Below are positions 37,069-48,655 of a DNA stretch of 64,000 nt, one piece after another (position 1 is the stretch's first letter; the number at the start of each line of letters is the position of its first letter). Source of the stretch: Capra hircus (taxonomy: Eukaryota > Chordata > Mammalia > Artiodactyla > Bovidae); assembly GCF_001704415.2 (NCBI RefSeq), contig NC_030831.1:42640134-42704133 (forward strand), given 5' to 3'. A program made the translations under genes and the position numbers. Under the pieces are notes generated by a model. It saw only the letters and a program-made list of their open reading frames with translations. It ran no database searches and was not told where the DNA came from.

Positions 37069-38398
37069 CCAATCCCAAAGAAAGGCAATGCCAAGGAATG
37101 CTCCAACTATCGCACAATTGCACTCATCTCACACGCTAGTAAAGTAATGTTCAAAATTCTCCAAGCCAGGCTTCAGCAAAAATGAACCATGAACTTCCTG
37201 ATGTTCAAGCTGGTTTTAGAAAAGGCAGAGGAACCAGAGATCAAATTGCCAACATCCGCTGGATCATGGAAAAAGCAAGAGAGTTCCAGAAAAATATCTA
37301 TTTCTGCTTTAATTGACTATGCCAAAGCCTTTGACTGTGTGGATCACAATAAACTGTGGAAAATTCTGAAAGAGATGGGAATACCAGACCACCTGACCTG
37401 CCTCTTGAGAAATCTGTATGCAGGTCAGGAAGCAACAGTTAGAACTGGACATGGAACAACAGACTGGTTCCAAATAGGAAAAGGACGTCAAGGCTGTCTA
37501 TTGTCACCCTGCTTATTTAACTTATATGCAGAGTACATCATGAGAAACGCTGGACTGGAAGAAACACAAGCTGGAATCAAGATTGCCGGCAGAAATATCA
37601 ATCACCTCAGATATGCAGATGACACCACCCTTATGGCAGAAAGTGAAGAGGAACTAAAAGCCTCTTGATGAAAGTGAAAAAGGAAAGTGAAAAAGTTGGC
37701 TTAAAGCTCAACATTCAGAAAACGAAGATCATGGCATCCAGTCACATCACTTCATGGGAAATAGATGGGGAAACAGTAGAAACAGTGTCAGACTTTATTT
37801 TTTTGGGCTCCAAAATCACTGCAGATGGTGACTGCAGCCATGAAATTAAAAGACGCTTACTCCTTGAAGAAAAGTTATGACCAACTTAGATAGTATATTC
37901 AAAAGCAAAGACATTACTTTGCCGACTAAGGTCCATCTAGTCAAGGCTATGGCTTTTCCTGTGGTCATGTATGGATGTGAGAGTTGGACTGTGACGAAGG
38001 CTGAGCGCCGAAGAACTGATGCTTTTGAACTGTGGTGTTGGAGAAGACTCTTGAGAGTCCCTTGGACTGCAAGGAGATCCAACCAGTCCATTCTGAAGGA
38101 GATCAGCCCTGGGATTTCTTTGGAAGGAATGATGCTAAAGCTGAAACTCCAGTATTTTGGCCACCTCACGCAAAGAGTTGACTCATTGGAAAAGACTCTG
38201 ATGCTGGGAGGGATTGGGGGCAGGAGGAGAAGGGGACGACAGAAGACGAGATGGCTGGATGGCATCACGGACTCGATGGACGTGAGTCTGAGTGAACTCC
38301 AGGAGTTGGTGATGGACAGGGAGGCCTGGCGTGCTGCAATTCACAGAGTCGCAGAGTCAGACACGACTGAGCAACTGAACTGAACTGAACTGAACTGA
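37069..38398 (+). mobile_element. BovB (RTE) LINE, 1.3 kb, reverse transcriptase region
   Basis: Starts in the CCAATCCCAAAGAAAGGCAA region and runs to a TGAACTGAAC tail. Frame 37189-37668 holds the reverse transcriptase palm with an intact YADD motif, but small indels break the reading into 37665-37880 and 37877-38383. The upstream endonuclease is missing, so the copy cannot move by itself. Confidence 0.95.
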
Positions 38399-39359
38399 TA
38401 TGTGTGTATGGGTGTGTGTACATGTGGTACAGTGTGTGCTCTGAATACAGGCTGCCAGATTTAATGTGATCTCCAAATATTTACTCTTTCTTTCCTATGA
38501 CAATAGTTTGTGCAAAGTCCTGCTTATGAATTAGATCAGGTGTCTGCCACAAGTATCGCCATTAATTCAGTTCAGGGAAGATAAAGTACAAAGGGCAGGA
38601 CAGTCACTAGTGTCTGTGGAGTGCCTGAGGACCGGAGGTTGATGAGTAACATCTCAGTTCTTTGGATGTGAGTTAATGGTCACAATTGGAAAATATAAAC
38701 CATTAATAATATACATGCACTTTTTGCATACACCAGAGAAAATATTTCAAGAACAAGAACAATTAATTGTATCCAATGAACATTAAATGGCTTGATTTGG
38801 TCAGATTTTTTATTTATTCCAAAAATATTTACTATGCCTCTATCAAGTGCCAGGCCCTCTCCTTGAGCACTGAATGTTGGTTATGAAAGTGTGTTTTAAA
38901 TACAGAGATATATCAGGAAGAGGTGTTGTGGCCAGGTCCTCCTTGTTGGACTTGGACTCTGGTGAAGCATCTGCAAAACCAGAAGGGCTGAAGGGTTTGG
39001 AGCAAAGGACTCTCCACCATCACCATGGAACTGAGCCCACGAAGGAAGTCACAATCTGGTCGCAGGAAGTGGGGCTGGGAGGTGGCCTTCCATGGTGAGG
39101 GTGAGGTACGGACATGAGGTACCGACATGAGGTATGGACATGACAGGTCACCCTGGACCCACGTGGGGTTTGTGCCCTAGAGAGGTCTTGGCTGGAGGGG
39201 CAGAGCGAGAGATTTCTTCTCATGTAGGTTGGCTAAAGTCCATGGAGTAAGTCAGATGGTCCAGGGACTGCACAGAGTATAAATATTTATGGAAGGCTCT
39301 GTAAATGAATTGTCAGTGTTCATTTCAGAGCATTTAATAACAATTAAAATGTTTTAATA
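38399..39359. other. Intron sequence with an L2-like stretch and a minisatellite
   Basis: 38808-38890 resembles an L2-type repeat (CAAAAATATTTACTATGCC..., TCAAGTGCCAGGCCCT). A three-copy 13-bp tandem repeat lies at 39103-39141. Confidence 0.5.
39103..39141. repeat. Three-copy 13-bp minisatellite
   Basis: Three adjacent units of GAGGTA(C/T)(G/C)GACAT: GAGGTACGGACAT, GAGGTACCGACAT and GAGGTATGGACAT. Confidence 0.9.
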
Positions 39360-39689
39360 GTGTAATTAATTAATTTATTTTTGGTTGCACTGGGTCTTTG
39401 TTGCTGCACGGGTTTTCTCTAGTTGCAGAGATCAGGGGCTGGTCTCCAGTTGTGGTGCCCGGGCTTCTCATTGCTGTGGCTTCTCTTGTTGCAGAGCACA
39501 GCCTCTAGGGTGAGTGGGCTTCAGCAGTTTGGGCTCCCAGGCTCTAGAGCACAGGTTCAGTAGTTACGGTGCACAGGCTTAGTTGCTTTGCAGCATGTGG
39601 GATCTTCCCAGATCAGGGATTGAAACCATGTCTCCACTGGCAGAATTGGCAGGGGGATTCTTATCCACTGAGCCATCAGGGAAGTCCAA
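39360..39689 (-). mobile_element. CHR-type tRNA-Glu SINE
   Basis: A reversed cetartiodactyl SINE: TTTATTTTTGGTTGCACTGGG tail side, CTAGTTGCAG and TCTCTTGTTGCAGAGCAC middle, and a reversed tRNA-like head ending TATCCACTGAGCCATCAGGGAAG. It is clearly different from Bov-tA and older. Confidence 0.8.
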
Positions 39690-41006
39690 CAAATTAAATT
39701 TTATTTCAAGTAAATCCTGCGTTTGAAATCAGACTGACGAGGTTATATGAAGAAGCCCTGTTCTAATAAATTAAGGAGATTGATGTACACATTTCCCCAT
39801 AAAATGTTATCCTATATCGCGTGACTTTCCGGGCTCAGCTCAATTACATTTTCCGTATAGAAAAGTACAAGCTAAACAACTTAAAACCTCATTTCTCTTC
39901 AACAAGCAGACACTTCCTCTCCAAACCAGTTACAGTCACACGATCCTATTTGTGCAGGGTGATTATTCCTCTCTGAAAGGGAGTCTAGGAAGCTGGAAGC
40001 TGGGAAAAAAAACTCCTTATCCATCAAGAGGAGAGAAAATGTAGCCATAAAACACTGTGAATCAGTAAGTTAGTGCAAATGTATGTACAACCTGGATCTG
40101 CACCAATAAACATGGATGCATCTCACAAACATAATATTGAGAGAAAAAAAAAAAAGAAGTAGCAAGCATACAGAATATTGATCACTTACAGACTCACCCA
40201 TAAAGAACTCCAAGAAAGCAACAAACATGTTTTTGGACAGAGAGAGGGACACAGTCACCTGTGTTGCAGCACCTAGGTTCTTAACTTTGAAAGCTGGTTG
40301 GCATGCACAAAAGTGTATTTTTAATATTTCATATTATTTTTTAAAATCAGAAGTGTCATACTGCTCAGAATTCCTCATGTAGAACATATCATGAAAACAC
40401 AAAGTCGATTACCTGCCTGGGAAAGAAAATGACCAACAGCTGCAGTCTCAGCCATGATTATATTTGGTCAAACTCAATTACCATCCTCCCATCTAAGTCC
40501 AGGGAAGCAGTGAGGTTGGAGTGGATGTTCGCGGGCAACCCAATTTGCTTTTGTAAGTCTCAGTTTCTCACCAACAAAATGACTTCTCAGGGTCTTCCCA
40601 ACTGTCAGGTTTCATTTTGACTCAGAAAATTCAAAATAAAGAGACAGGGAAATTGAGAAGGGACCAGGAAAGAGGAAGAGTGCTGGAATTCCAGGTATGG
40701 CTGACAGAAGTGTTGGAATTTCAGGTAGGGCCAAAAAGCAGACTTAGGAACAAACACAAACGCTGTTACCTTCAGAAGCTGGAAAAGTATAACCCCATTC
40801 ATGCCACTCCTTTGGGAGCCAGCCCTTTGGTTCAGAGTTGGTAGGAAGGTCAACTTCAATTGAATTCCAATAAAACAATTAAATGCAAATGAGCATTATT
40901 TAGATGAATATGAACTACTGAGATGGTTGTACCTGGTCTTCTGGTGGCCTCTGGAGCCCAGGCACTGATGCTTGGCCACCATCCCACAGCAAGGGAGCTG
41001 CACAGG
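39690..41006. other. Intron sequence, no gene
   Basis: 40080-40160 carries a short stretch reminiscent of an L1 3' end (AACATGGATGCATCTCACAAAC). Otherwise unassigned. Confidence 0.45.
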
Positions 41007-42035
41007 TGCCGGGGTCCAGCCCCGGTGGATCCAGGGAATTCGAAGGGTGGACGGCGTTGGCGTGGAAAGACTTGTTTATTTATTAATATAATATTAGATT
41101 AAGAAACTATAGTGTAGTAAGAAGATTAAGTGGAAGAAGAGGGCTGAATAGCTTGGTTTACACGGAAGACCAATAAAATTCCAGACATGGAATTTGCACC
41201 ATCTACGTTGGGCCACCGGCGCCCGCTTGAATATCTAAGGGTGCCTCGCCTTAAGCTCCCTTTTGCGCGGGTCTCAACAGCCAGGGCAAGTAAGTAGACC
41301 TGGCGAGCCTCCGCGCCCCAGGTGGAGATTCAGCCTGAAGTTAAAGTAAAGAGCAGAGAGAGGGAAAGGGAGAGAAGAAGAGAGAGAGAAAGACACGGGG
41401 GGAGCCAGAGTCCCAAGAAACCAGGCCGAGAGACTAGTTCGAGAAACTGGTCCGAGAAGCTGGCCCGAAAAGCTGGTCCCATCCTTTATTGTTCAGAAGG
41501 CCTTTTATACTTTTGATAAAACATGGAGATCAATGGGTAACACAAAATTATGTAGCGTTCGCAGCCCAGACTCTTTCTGTATATCATTTTGTATACAAAA
41601 GGTCTCAGGTGATTTACATTATCTTCTGGCCAAGAGGCTTGTTAACACTTTTTGGCGCTCTCCCTTAATGAATGTTAATTTTGTTTTCCCTGAAGTGTTT
41701 TTCTTTAATCTGCATCTCCTTAAAGCGCTAAAGTTACCTCTCTATAGAACAAAGGTGCAGTGGGTTATAAGAAAGAAGGTACTTAACTCAAAGATCTAAT
41801 GTTGCTAATATCAGGTCGACTACTTGCATTTCTATATACCAACTATATCTAAAAATAAAGGATATGAAAATTCAGCAGCAAGCATTGACTCATCAAATGA
41901 AACCTTTACTCAGTCCTATTCTAAAGATTTTGACTCCTCGGAAGCCCCTACATTCCTAGGATGTTTTAAGCTTCCTGTGCCTCCTGCGGTCAGGAGGTCT
42001 CAAACAATCACATGCGCAGCTGTACGAGTCCTGCA
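41007..42035 (-). mobile_element. Solo LTR of a class II-like endogenous retrovirus
   Basis: In minus orientation the block ends ...GGGGCTGGACCCCGGCA at 41007. It carries a TATA motif (TATAAAAGG, 41509-41501) followed 10 bp later by a poly(A) signal AATAAA (41490-41485), then a purine/pyrimidine-rich stretch (41340-41400). Closely spaced TATA and AATAAA are usual for betaretrovirus-like LTRs. The upstream edge is uncertain (42035 or 42039, both ending in CA on the plus strand). Candidate 6-bp duplications (CACAGG at 41001, GGCAGG at 42036) match only 4 of 6. No gag, pol or env sequence adjoins it, so it is a solo LTR. It lies in the same orientation as PIEZO2. Confidence 0.7.
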
Positions 42036-42039
42036 GGCA

Positions 42040-43784
42040 GGCTAGAAAGCCATCAGAGGGGTTTTTAGATTGAAACACTCTTTCAAATGCAGAAGACTAA
42101 AGCCCTGAATTGACTTTTTCCAGAAAATGTCAGAAGAGTGGAAAAGCAGAGCACAAAACCCGGCAGATTTTTGTTGGGGTACATGCTTAGGAATTTCCAG
42201 AGGGGTCCCTGAAGTCTGAGCACGCCTTGCGTATGTCAGCTTCCTTCCTCATGACCTTGTCACGGGCGGGATTCCTCACACTGGCTTCCGGCACACAGGG
42301 ACAGGGATGCCCCAGGGACCCTTCCTGAGTCTCGCTGGGGCCCCACTTCAGCACCAATGCAGACTGGTTCACCTCCTCTTTCCTCCAGGACCCCTCATTT
42401 CCCCGGCAGTGTCAATGATTGTACACAGTCTAGCTCCTGAAATACAACCTTTGTCTCACACTCACTCCCTCCACCAGCCCACCCCATGGTGATCCTCTGA
42501 TTGGTTTGCAAGGCCTTGTGAATGACTGAAACACAGGAGGTGAGTACAATCTAGTCTAGTCTCTCTGGAGCTGGGTGATTGACTCCAGGAGTTTAGAGGA
42601 CACAGTCTCAGGGTTCCTTCTGCGCGACCTGAACTGCAAAGATTTTGAGTCGAACCTGCGCATGCATTTCTGTGATAAAGCAGGCCTCATGTGTCACTGT
42701 GACAGCCCGCAAATGCCACGACACATAAGTGTCTGTCATCCCTATGGGCCCGGGCACAGCGAGGCGGGCATGGACCTCCAGTCTCCCTCCTGGCTGAGAA
42801 TCACCCGCAGCTCATGGCTCTCTCAGCTGCAGCCATGACTAACCAGTCTGTAATCAAATAAATGCAGCGGCGCCAGCCAGGATTTTCTTTTTCACGAACA
42901 CAGTAAAGGAAGAGGGGAGTACACTGCATGCAGTAAGAGGAGCTGTTGCTTTGGAAACTGGATGTATTTGCATTGAATTGGGTCTTGGCATAAAGTGTAC
43001 AAGTGTAGTCACAATGAAAAAAAAAAGCTTCAGACTCATGCTCTAGCACAAGTCAGTTCCATCAAACAGATAGGGAGCAGTTGTGCCGAAGACAGATGGA
43101 GAAAAAACAGATCCTTCCTCCAAATCTCTCGGAGCTGAGTATATTACAAAGTTCATACTTTTCCAGATGTCAGGAAGGTGCCTCACCAGACTATGTAACC
43201 GTGGCGGGAGGCTTGAGGGCAGTGTCCCCTCCCCCAGCACACACACCTCATCCCTTCACACTCAGTGCAATCCTCTCCCCCTGGCTCCCAGGTCAGTTCA
43301 GGTCAGGTTTTTGGCACCGAGAAATCAGGCTAAAATACCAAGTGTTCAGAGCATACTAGAATTTGAGATTGTAGGTGAAGGTGGAGGATCCATACTCCAG
43401 CACATCATAACAAACTGGAAACACTAAGCTCTGAAACAAACCAAAATTGCTCAGGAATAAACTGTTAATCCAACAAATAAAAAAAGCTGAATTTTCACCT
43501 GTCCAAAGACGCACCCTATGCTCAGTAAATCCAAGAAATGAAAATAAAAATTTGTGAAGCAAAAATTATAGCGTCTTGGCCCACACTGTGAACAGAATCA
43601 CCAAAGCATCTTTCTACATACACTTCTCCGTGCAGCTAAAATGTGATTGAGTTTTCAAGGTTTTTTCAGAAAGCACTTTGAGTAATTTAGGGTTCACTAA
43701 CTAAAGAGGCTGAAGGCAGAGGACATAATCAAAGGACATAGCACATAAATTTGTCCACAGAAAGATCTGTAGGCAAAGGTTTAG
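42040..43784. other. Intron sequence, no gene
   Basis: Unique-looking DNA with paired opposite-strand frames around 42187-42492 and 42801-43427; none has a recognisable domain or splice context. Confidence 0.5.
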
Positions 43785-44215
43785 AGCAGCTTCATTCATA
43801 ATCACCAACAGCTGAAAACATGCCAAACACCTACCAGCTTCTCCCTGGATAATTTGCAGTGATCTATGCAATGGAATACAATTTACAGTGAGAGTAACGA
43901 TGCTTTCAACTTCTATGGTTGAACCTAAGAAGTATTATGTTAAGTGAAAGAAGCCAGATATGAAAACCACAAACTATGAGTCCATTCACATGACTGGAAA
44001 AGGTGAGATCAGAGAAAGAGAACTCTGAGCAGTGATTGCTTGGAGCTGGGGGAGGTAAGGGATGGATGACAAAGGGGCAGAAGACTTTCTGGAAAGGTGA
44101 AAATATTATAAATCTTAAAATGGAGGTGATGACATGGCTGGCTAGGTTGTCAAAGTCGTAGAATGACACACCTAAAAAGGGGGGAATTTCCCAGGCTGTA
44201 AATTACACCCCAATA
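43785..44215 (+). mobile_element. Old LINE-1 3' end
   Basis: Diverged L1 3' sequence: AGCTTCATTCATAATCACCAA, GTTAAGTGAAAGAAGCCAGA, GATTGCTTGGAGCTGGGGGA, and a terminal TAAATTACACCCCAATAAAC. Confidence 0.75.
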
Positions 44216-44284
44216 AACCTGATGAGGGAGGCACTGGAGAAACGCAGAGTGAGTGGCAAGGGTAACTTGAGAGGAAACCCCAAA

Positions 44285-44820
44285 TCTGAGACAATGTAAT
44301 CGATGGATAAAGAAGCTTTGGTACATGCACAGAATGGAATATTACTTAGGCATAAAAAGGAATGAATTTGAGTCAATTCTAATGAGGTAGATGAACTTAG
44401 AGCCTATTATAGAATGAAGTAAGTCAGAAAGAGAAAAACAAATACGTATCAGCGCATATATATGGAATCTAGAAAGATGGTACTGATGAACCTATCTGCA
44501 GGGTGGCAGTGGAGACACAGACATAGAAAGCAGACTGATGGACACACTGGGGGATGGAGAGGGTGGGAAAAAATTGAGAGAGTAGCATGGAAACATGTAT
44601 ACACCACCATTGTAAAACAGCTAGCCAATGGGAATTTGCTGTGTAGCACGGGGAGCTTGACCCAATGCTCTGTGACACTCTGGATGGGTGAGATGTGGTG
44701 GGAGGTGGGAGGGAGGGGACATACGCATATCTATGGCTGATTCTTGCTGATATATGGCAGAAACCATTACAATATTGTAAAGCAATTATCCTTCAATTAG
44801 AAACAAATAATTTTTAAAAA
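44285..44820 (+). mobile_element. Bovine-type LINE-1 3' end
   Basis: Parallel to the 31727-32216 copy: TTGAGTCAATTCTAATGAGG, TAGAATGAAGTAAGTCAGAAAG, TATATGGCAGAAACCATTAC and ATTGTAAAGCAATTATCC, then an A-rich end. Confidence 0.88.
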
Positions 44821-47800
44821 ATAAATAGCAGGAAAACCTAATAAGCACTTGATACAAATGTCCTGTATAAACCATATGCATCTATAAATATGTAGCTGTC
44901 GAAAATGTACTGAATGGCAGAGAGGGTCCCAGCACATGTCAACATCCAGGAAGGAAGGTGGTCCCCAAGGTCCCTGAATATTTCTCCTCGGTATTTCCAT
45001 GGAGCTGCTCCTTGGCCACTTCTCCCAGGGGACTTCCCCACGCAAACAATTTATGGCAGGGATAAAATTAACAGCGTGGGTGTGGAGGAGACGGTTTCTT
45101 CTGCAAATCCCTGTGCTTGAAATTCTGGGAAATTATGTTTTAACAGTTCAAGGCCTATTACAAAATTGCTGATTTATGAGATTGGAGCTAGGTTATTGGG
45201 AGACTTTCTTCTAAACACAGATTCATTATTTTTATAAATAAGCAAATAAAATAAACACTTCTAGAGTGAGCCGTGGCCACTGAGGTTTGCATGCCTGCAA
45301 ATCTGAACAGTGCACGTTTCTGTCCTGTTCTCGGGAGGTGGAAGCGATTAAGAGCCCCATGGATGCTCAGGAAGTTCCTGCTTCCTCAGGTCCTCGGGTC
45401 CCCTCTCAGGACCCTCCCTGTGCAAACACTGACCCCCAGGATCCACCACCATGAAGGCAGCTGCCAACACTGGGTCCCTACGCTCTGGCCCCTGATGCTG
45501 ATGAACACAAGGCTGTCCCTGTTGACCTTGAGCACTGGGGAGTCCACTGAGAGTGGGTCAGCAGTTCAGGATAGGGCGTTTCTTACCCATCTTTTCCACT
45601 CTCTCCATTCCCGCCCCCCACCCAGGTCTGCATGTATAAATGCTCCTTTCTTGACTTACACGAGAAATCATCATTTTTTTATAGTAAGTTTTTATAGTTG
45701 CACTGAATGTTTCCATAAGGGCTCACGTTTAGGCTGGATTGAAGTTCTCAACCTCCCAGGGCAGCTGAACGAGCCCTTCAGCGAAGTGTCTGCTATACGC
45801 TGGGCCCTGCCCGGCCCTGGAGCTTCCTCCAGCACACGGCATGTCACTGTCCCCTGTGTTTGCATTCCACAATCTGGGCCCCTCCTTACCGACAGGAAAT
45901 TGCCTGAAGGAGAGCTGAGTCTGGCCCCAGCGCCCACCTGGTTCCTCCTCCCCTACCCGAGCCTCAGCCAGCTATTGTTTGTCCAGAGAGAATGCGTGTC
46001 CAGAAGCCTGGGGCTCCCCCGGCTTGTCTGGCAGAGAACACCCGAACCTGGCGGGGCAGCTCTATCCTACTCCAGAGTCCCCACAGAACCGGACTGGATG
46101 GTACTGTGGTTACACAGAGGGCAGCCTCCGGCCTGAGTGGGACTGGGGACGTGGGGCCTGACTCAGGCGGTCAGAGTAGGAAGCACCCCTGGGACCCCAT
46201 GGTGGGGACAGCACTTCCTCAGGCCCCGTGCCTGGCAACAGAGGGAGTGGGCTTTGTTTCTGTTTGTCTGCTTTGGTTTTATTTTTTCCCTAAAAGTCAC
46301 TTAGGCAACATGTGGATAAGGACACACAACTCTCCAGGGGTGCAGGGGGCCAGTGAGGGGACAGACACTGACCACTAAGGCCCTCAGCCCAGGGACCCCA
46401 CCGTCAGTGAAGAGTCAACCAGAACAGCATCTCTGCCATCTTCCTTTGGACCTTATGCTCCACTTTCTGGAATGTGCTGGAGTCTACTGCTCTCAGGGCA
46501 AAACCAGTGCTGCACTGAGATGCCTGAGGACTGGGCCCCGCTGCCCCACAGCACAGCGCACGTCCAGCAGCGTCCCAACGGGAGACACCAGCACGTCCAC
46601 AGAAGCACGCTCACTCCAGGATGGAAGCAGTGACCTGCCGGGATTCCTCAGTCAGTATATCTCACCGGTCAGAGCAGAGAGTGGACATTTCAAATCTACC
46701 CACTGCCCGCGAGGACCGGGTGAGACCACCTTCCCTCGTGTGGGGCAGGCGGGTCAGGACGGCCATGTGAGGGTCCCCCAGGCTGCTCCGCCTGTTCCCA
46801 CCTGGTGACTACAATCCCTGGGCTGCTGGCTTGCTCACTGACCAGCGTTTTCACTTGCTCTCTGGATGACAGGACCCCAGGTCACTTCTCCATCCCCAGG
46901 AAGAGTGAGGTGGGCATCAACCTCAGTAGTGACCACAGGAAGGGTGTGGAAGTGGGACTTGGACATCAGAGCCTCTCAGAGGCAGGAGGGAGTCCGTCAT
47001 GGGTGAGGCAGCGGGTACAGGATGGTCCGGGGAGGGCGGGATAAGGGATTAATACACCGGCCTGGGACGAGTAGGGTCCTGCCTGACGACAGCTTCCCGA
47101 GCCCCCTTGGCGCCCAGGGACGTGATCAACTGAGTGACATGAGTGCTCCTGCTTGATAAGACCTTCAGAGGTCCGCAAAGCTTAGGGACGAGGCACAGGC
47201 TTCACAAGCTGAAAGGCTTAATGCCACCTGGTCCTGCATAAAGAAGTCACTTAGTCCTCTGTATCCTCATTTACACATCACTGAGTGAATGAAACCACTA
47301 GACTCTGGAAGGTGTGCGACACTGTCACGTTTGCTACTTCCAAGATTTCGTGTACCTTTAGAAGTCTATGTGGCTGTAAGCAAGTAGAGATAAGTCAGGA
47401 AAAAAAAGAAGAGCCAGGAGGAACTGTTTCCACTTTGTTCTTCGTGGGTGATAGGTTTCTGAGGATTCTGACGGAAAACCCACATAGCTCCTCTGAAATC
47501 TGCCTCATACAAACTGTCGCTTCATGAAAGCTACGATGCTCGATCGTGAGCTGAGGTGTTTAACTGGCTGGGCTGAGGGAAATACATTTCACTGCAGTTA
47601 CAGCTATAAAAGAGCTAATTTCAGGATCTCACGATGCAGAGCAAATGAGAAATCTGAACCGAGGCCTGGGAATATCTGCTAGCATGATTCCCCAAAACAT
47701 TCCATTCTACAGACTCAACATCCAGATTTTACCTCCGTATCAAACAGCGTGAACTTCCTATTATTCACGGTGCTGTCTGCACCAAGGTTAGAAAAAGCTT

Positions 47801-48502
47801 TCAGAGATCTATTACACAGTTCATTTGCTCATGTCATTAATGAAATATAAAACGTTCTGACTTGGTACCTCACATTTTGTACAGAACAAGGTGCCAAGCT
47901 TACCACCTGGGAATTTGGTATTTCAGTTCATGAATGCACCATTCTCCATAGGACCTGATCTTTATCACTCATTCATTCAGAGACTGTTTATATTAAGTCC
48001 TAGGGACCTGACTTAGTGAAGTTGGAGATTACAAATCAGAAAATCTTTCCTTCCAGACATATTTTGAAGGAAAAAGGAGGAAGGATTACATCTTTTTTTT
48101 TCTAGAAGAAAAATAGATCTTGTTCACCAAATACTTACTAAATGATGTCATTGTGCTTGAATTAAAAAAAAGTTCCTTTCCAAGCTGGAAGTCAAAGTCT
48201 TAGGTAAAGCTCTCAAAAGCCTAAGAAATGGATATCATCTACTTTTATTATACACACACACACAATACACACACATATATACTCATGCACACACAGATGC
48301 ACACACGTGTGCATATATTAATCATAGCTTCTACTTTCCATTTCAAGTATAACCAAGGAATTTCAGCCAATCAAAGAAAATAGCAAAATTGATCAGCTGC
48401 ATGAGTAAAGTCCAATGGAATGGATTATATGATATCACAGGATATAAAAGTCTCAAACATAAGATCTAATTTTTCTTCAATTGTATGGGAGTTAGTGACA
48501 CA
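44821..48502. other. Intron sequence with a GC-rich plus-strand open block
   Basis: 45280-47180 is GC-rich and unusually open on the plus strand. A frame runs from the first ATG at 45291 to 46136 (about 281 codons), followed by shorter frames to 47044. The ATG context is weak (T at -3, C at +4), no domain is recognisable, and no splice or promoter signal is convincing, so I do not call a gene. About 47220-47300 resembles a MIR SINE. 48250-48310 is an imperfect CA-rich stretch. Confidence 0.5.
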
Positions 48503-48655
48503 TGTTATGGACTGAATGTTTTTGTTCTCTCAAAATTCACCTACTGAAATTCTAACCCCCCAATGAGACGTATTAAAATATGAGGGTCTTTGGGAAGTGA
48601 TCAGCTCATGACTGTGGAGACCCAGTGAATGGGATTAGTGCTCTCATAAAATGCT
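48503..48655 (+). mobile_element. MLT1-like (MaLR) LTR fragment
   Basis: Diverged match to the start of an MLT1-type LTR: TGTTATGGACTGAATGTTTT, CTCAAAATTCACCTACTG, GGGTCTTTGGGAAGTGATCAG and GAATGGGATTAGTGCTCTCA. Confidence 0.6.

Noticed and set aside
36689..37147. 152-codon plus-strand frame
   Set aside because: Runs from pyrimidine-rich intron into a BovB copy; no domain and no splice context.
39103..39141. CRISPR-like array
   Set aside because: Three contiguous 13-bp units without spacers in a mammalian intron; a minisatellite.
41007..42035. A full endogenous provirus
   Set aside because: Only one LTR is visible, with no flanking gag, pol or env-like frames and no second LTR.
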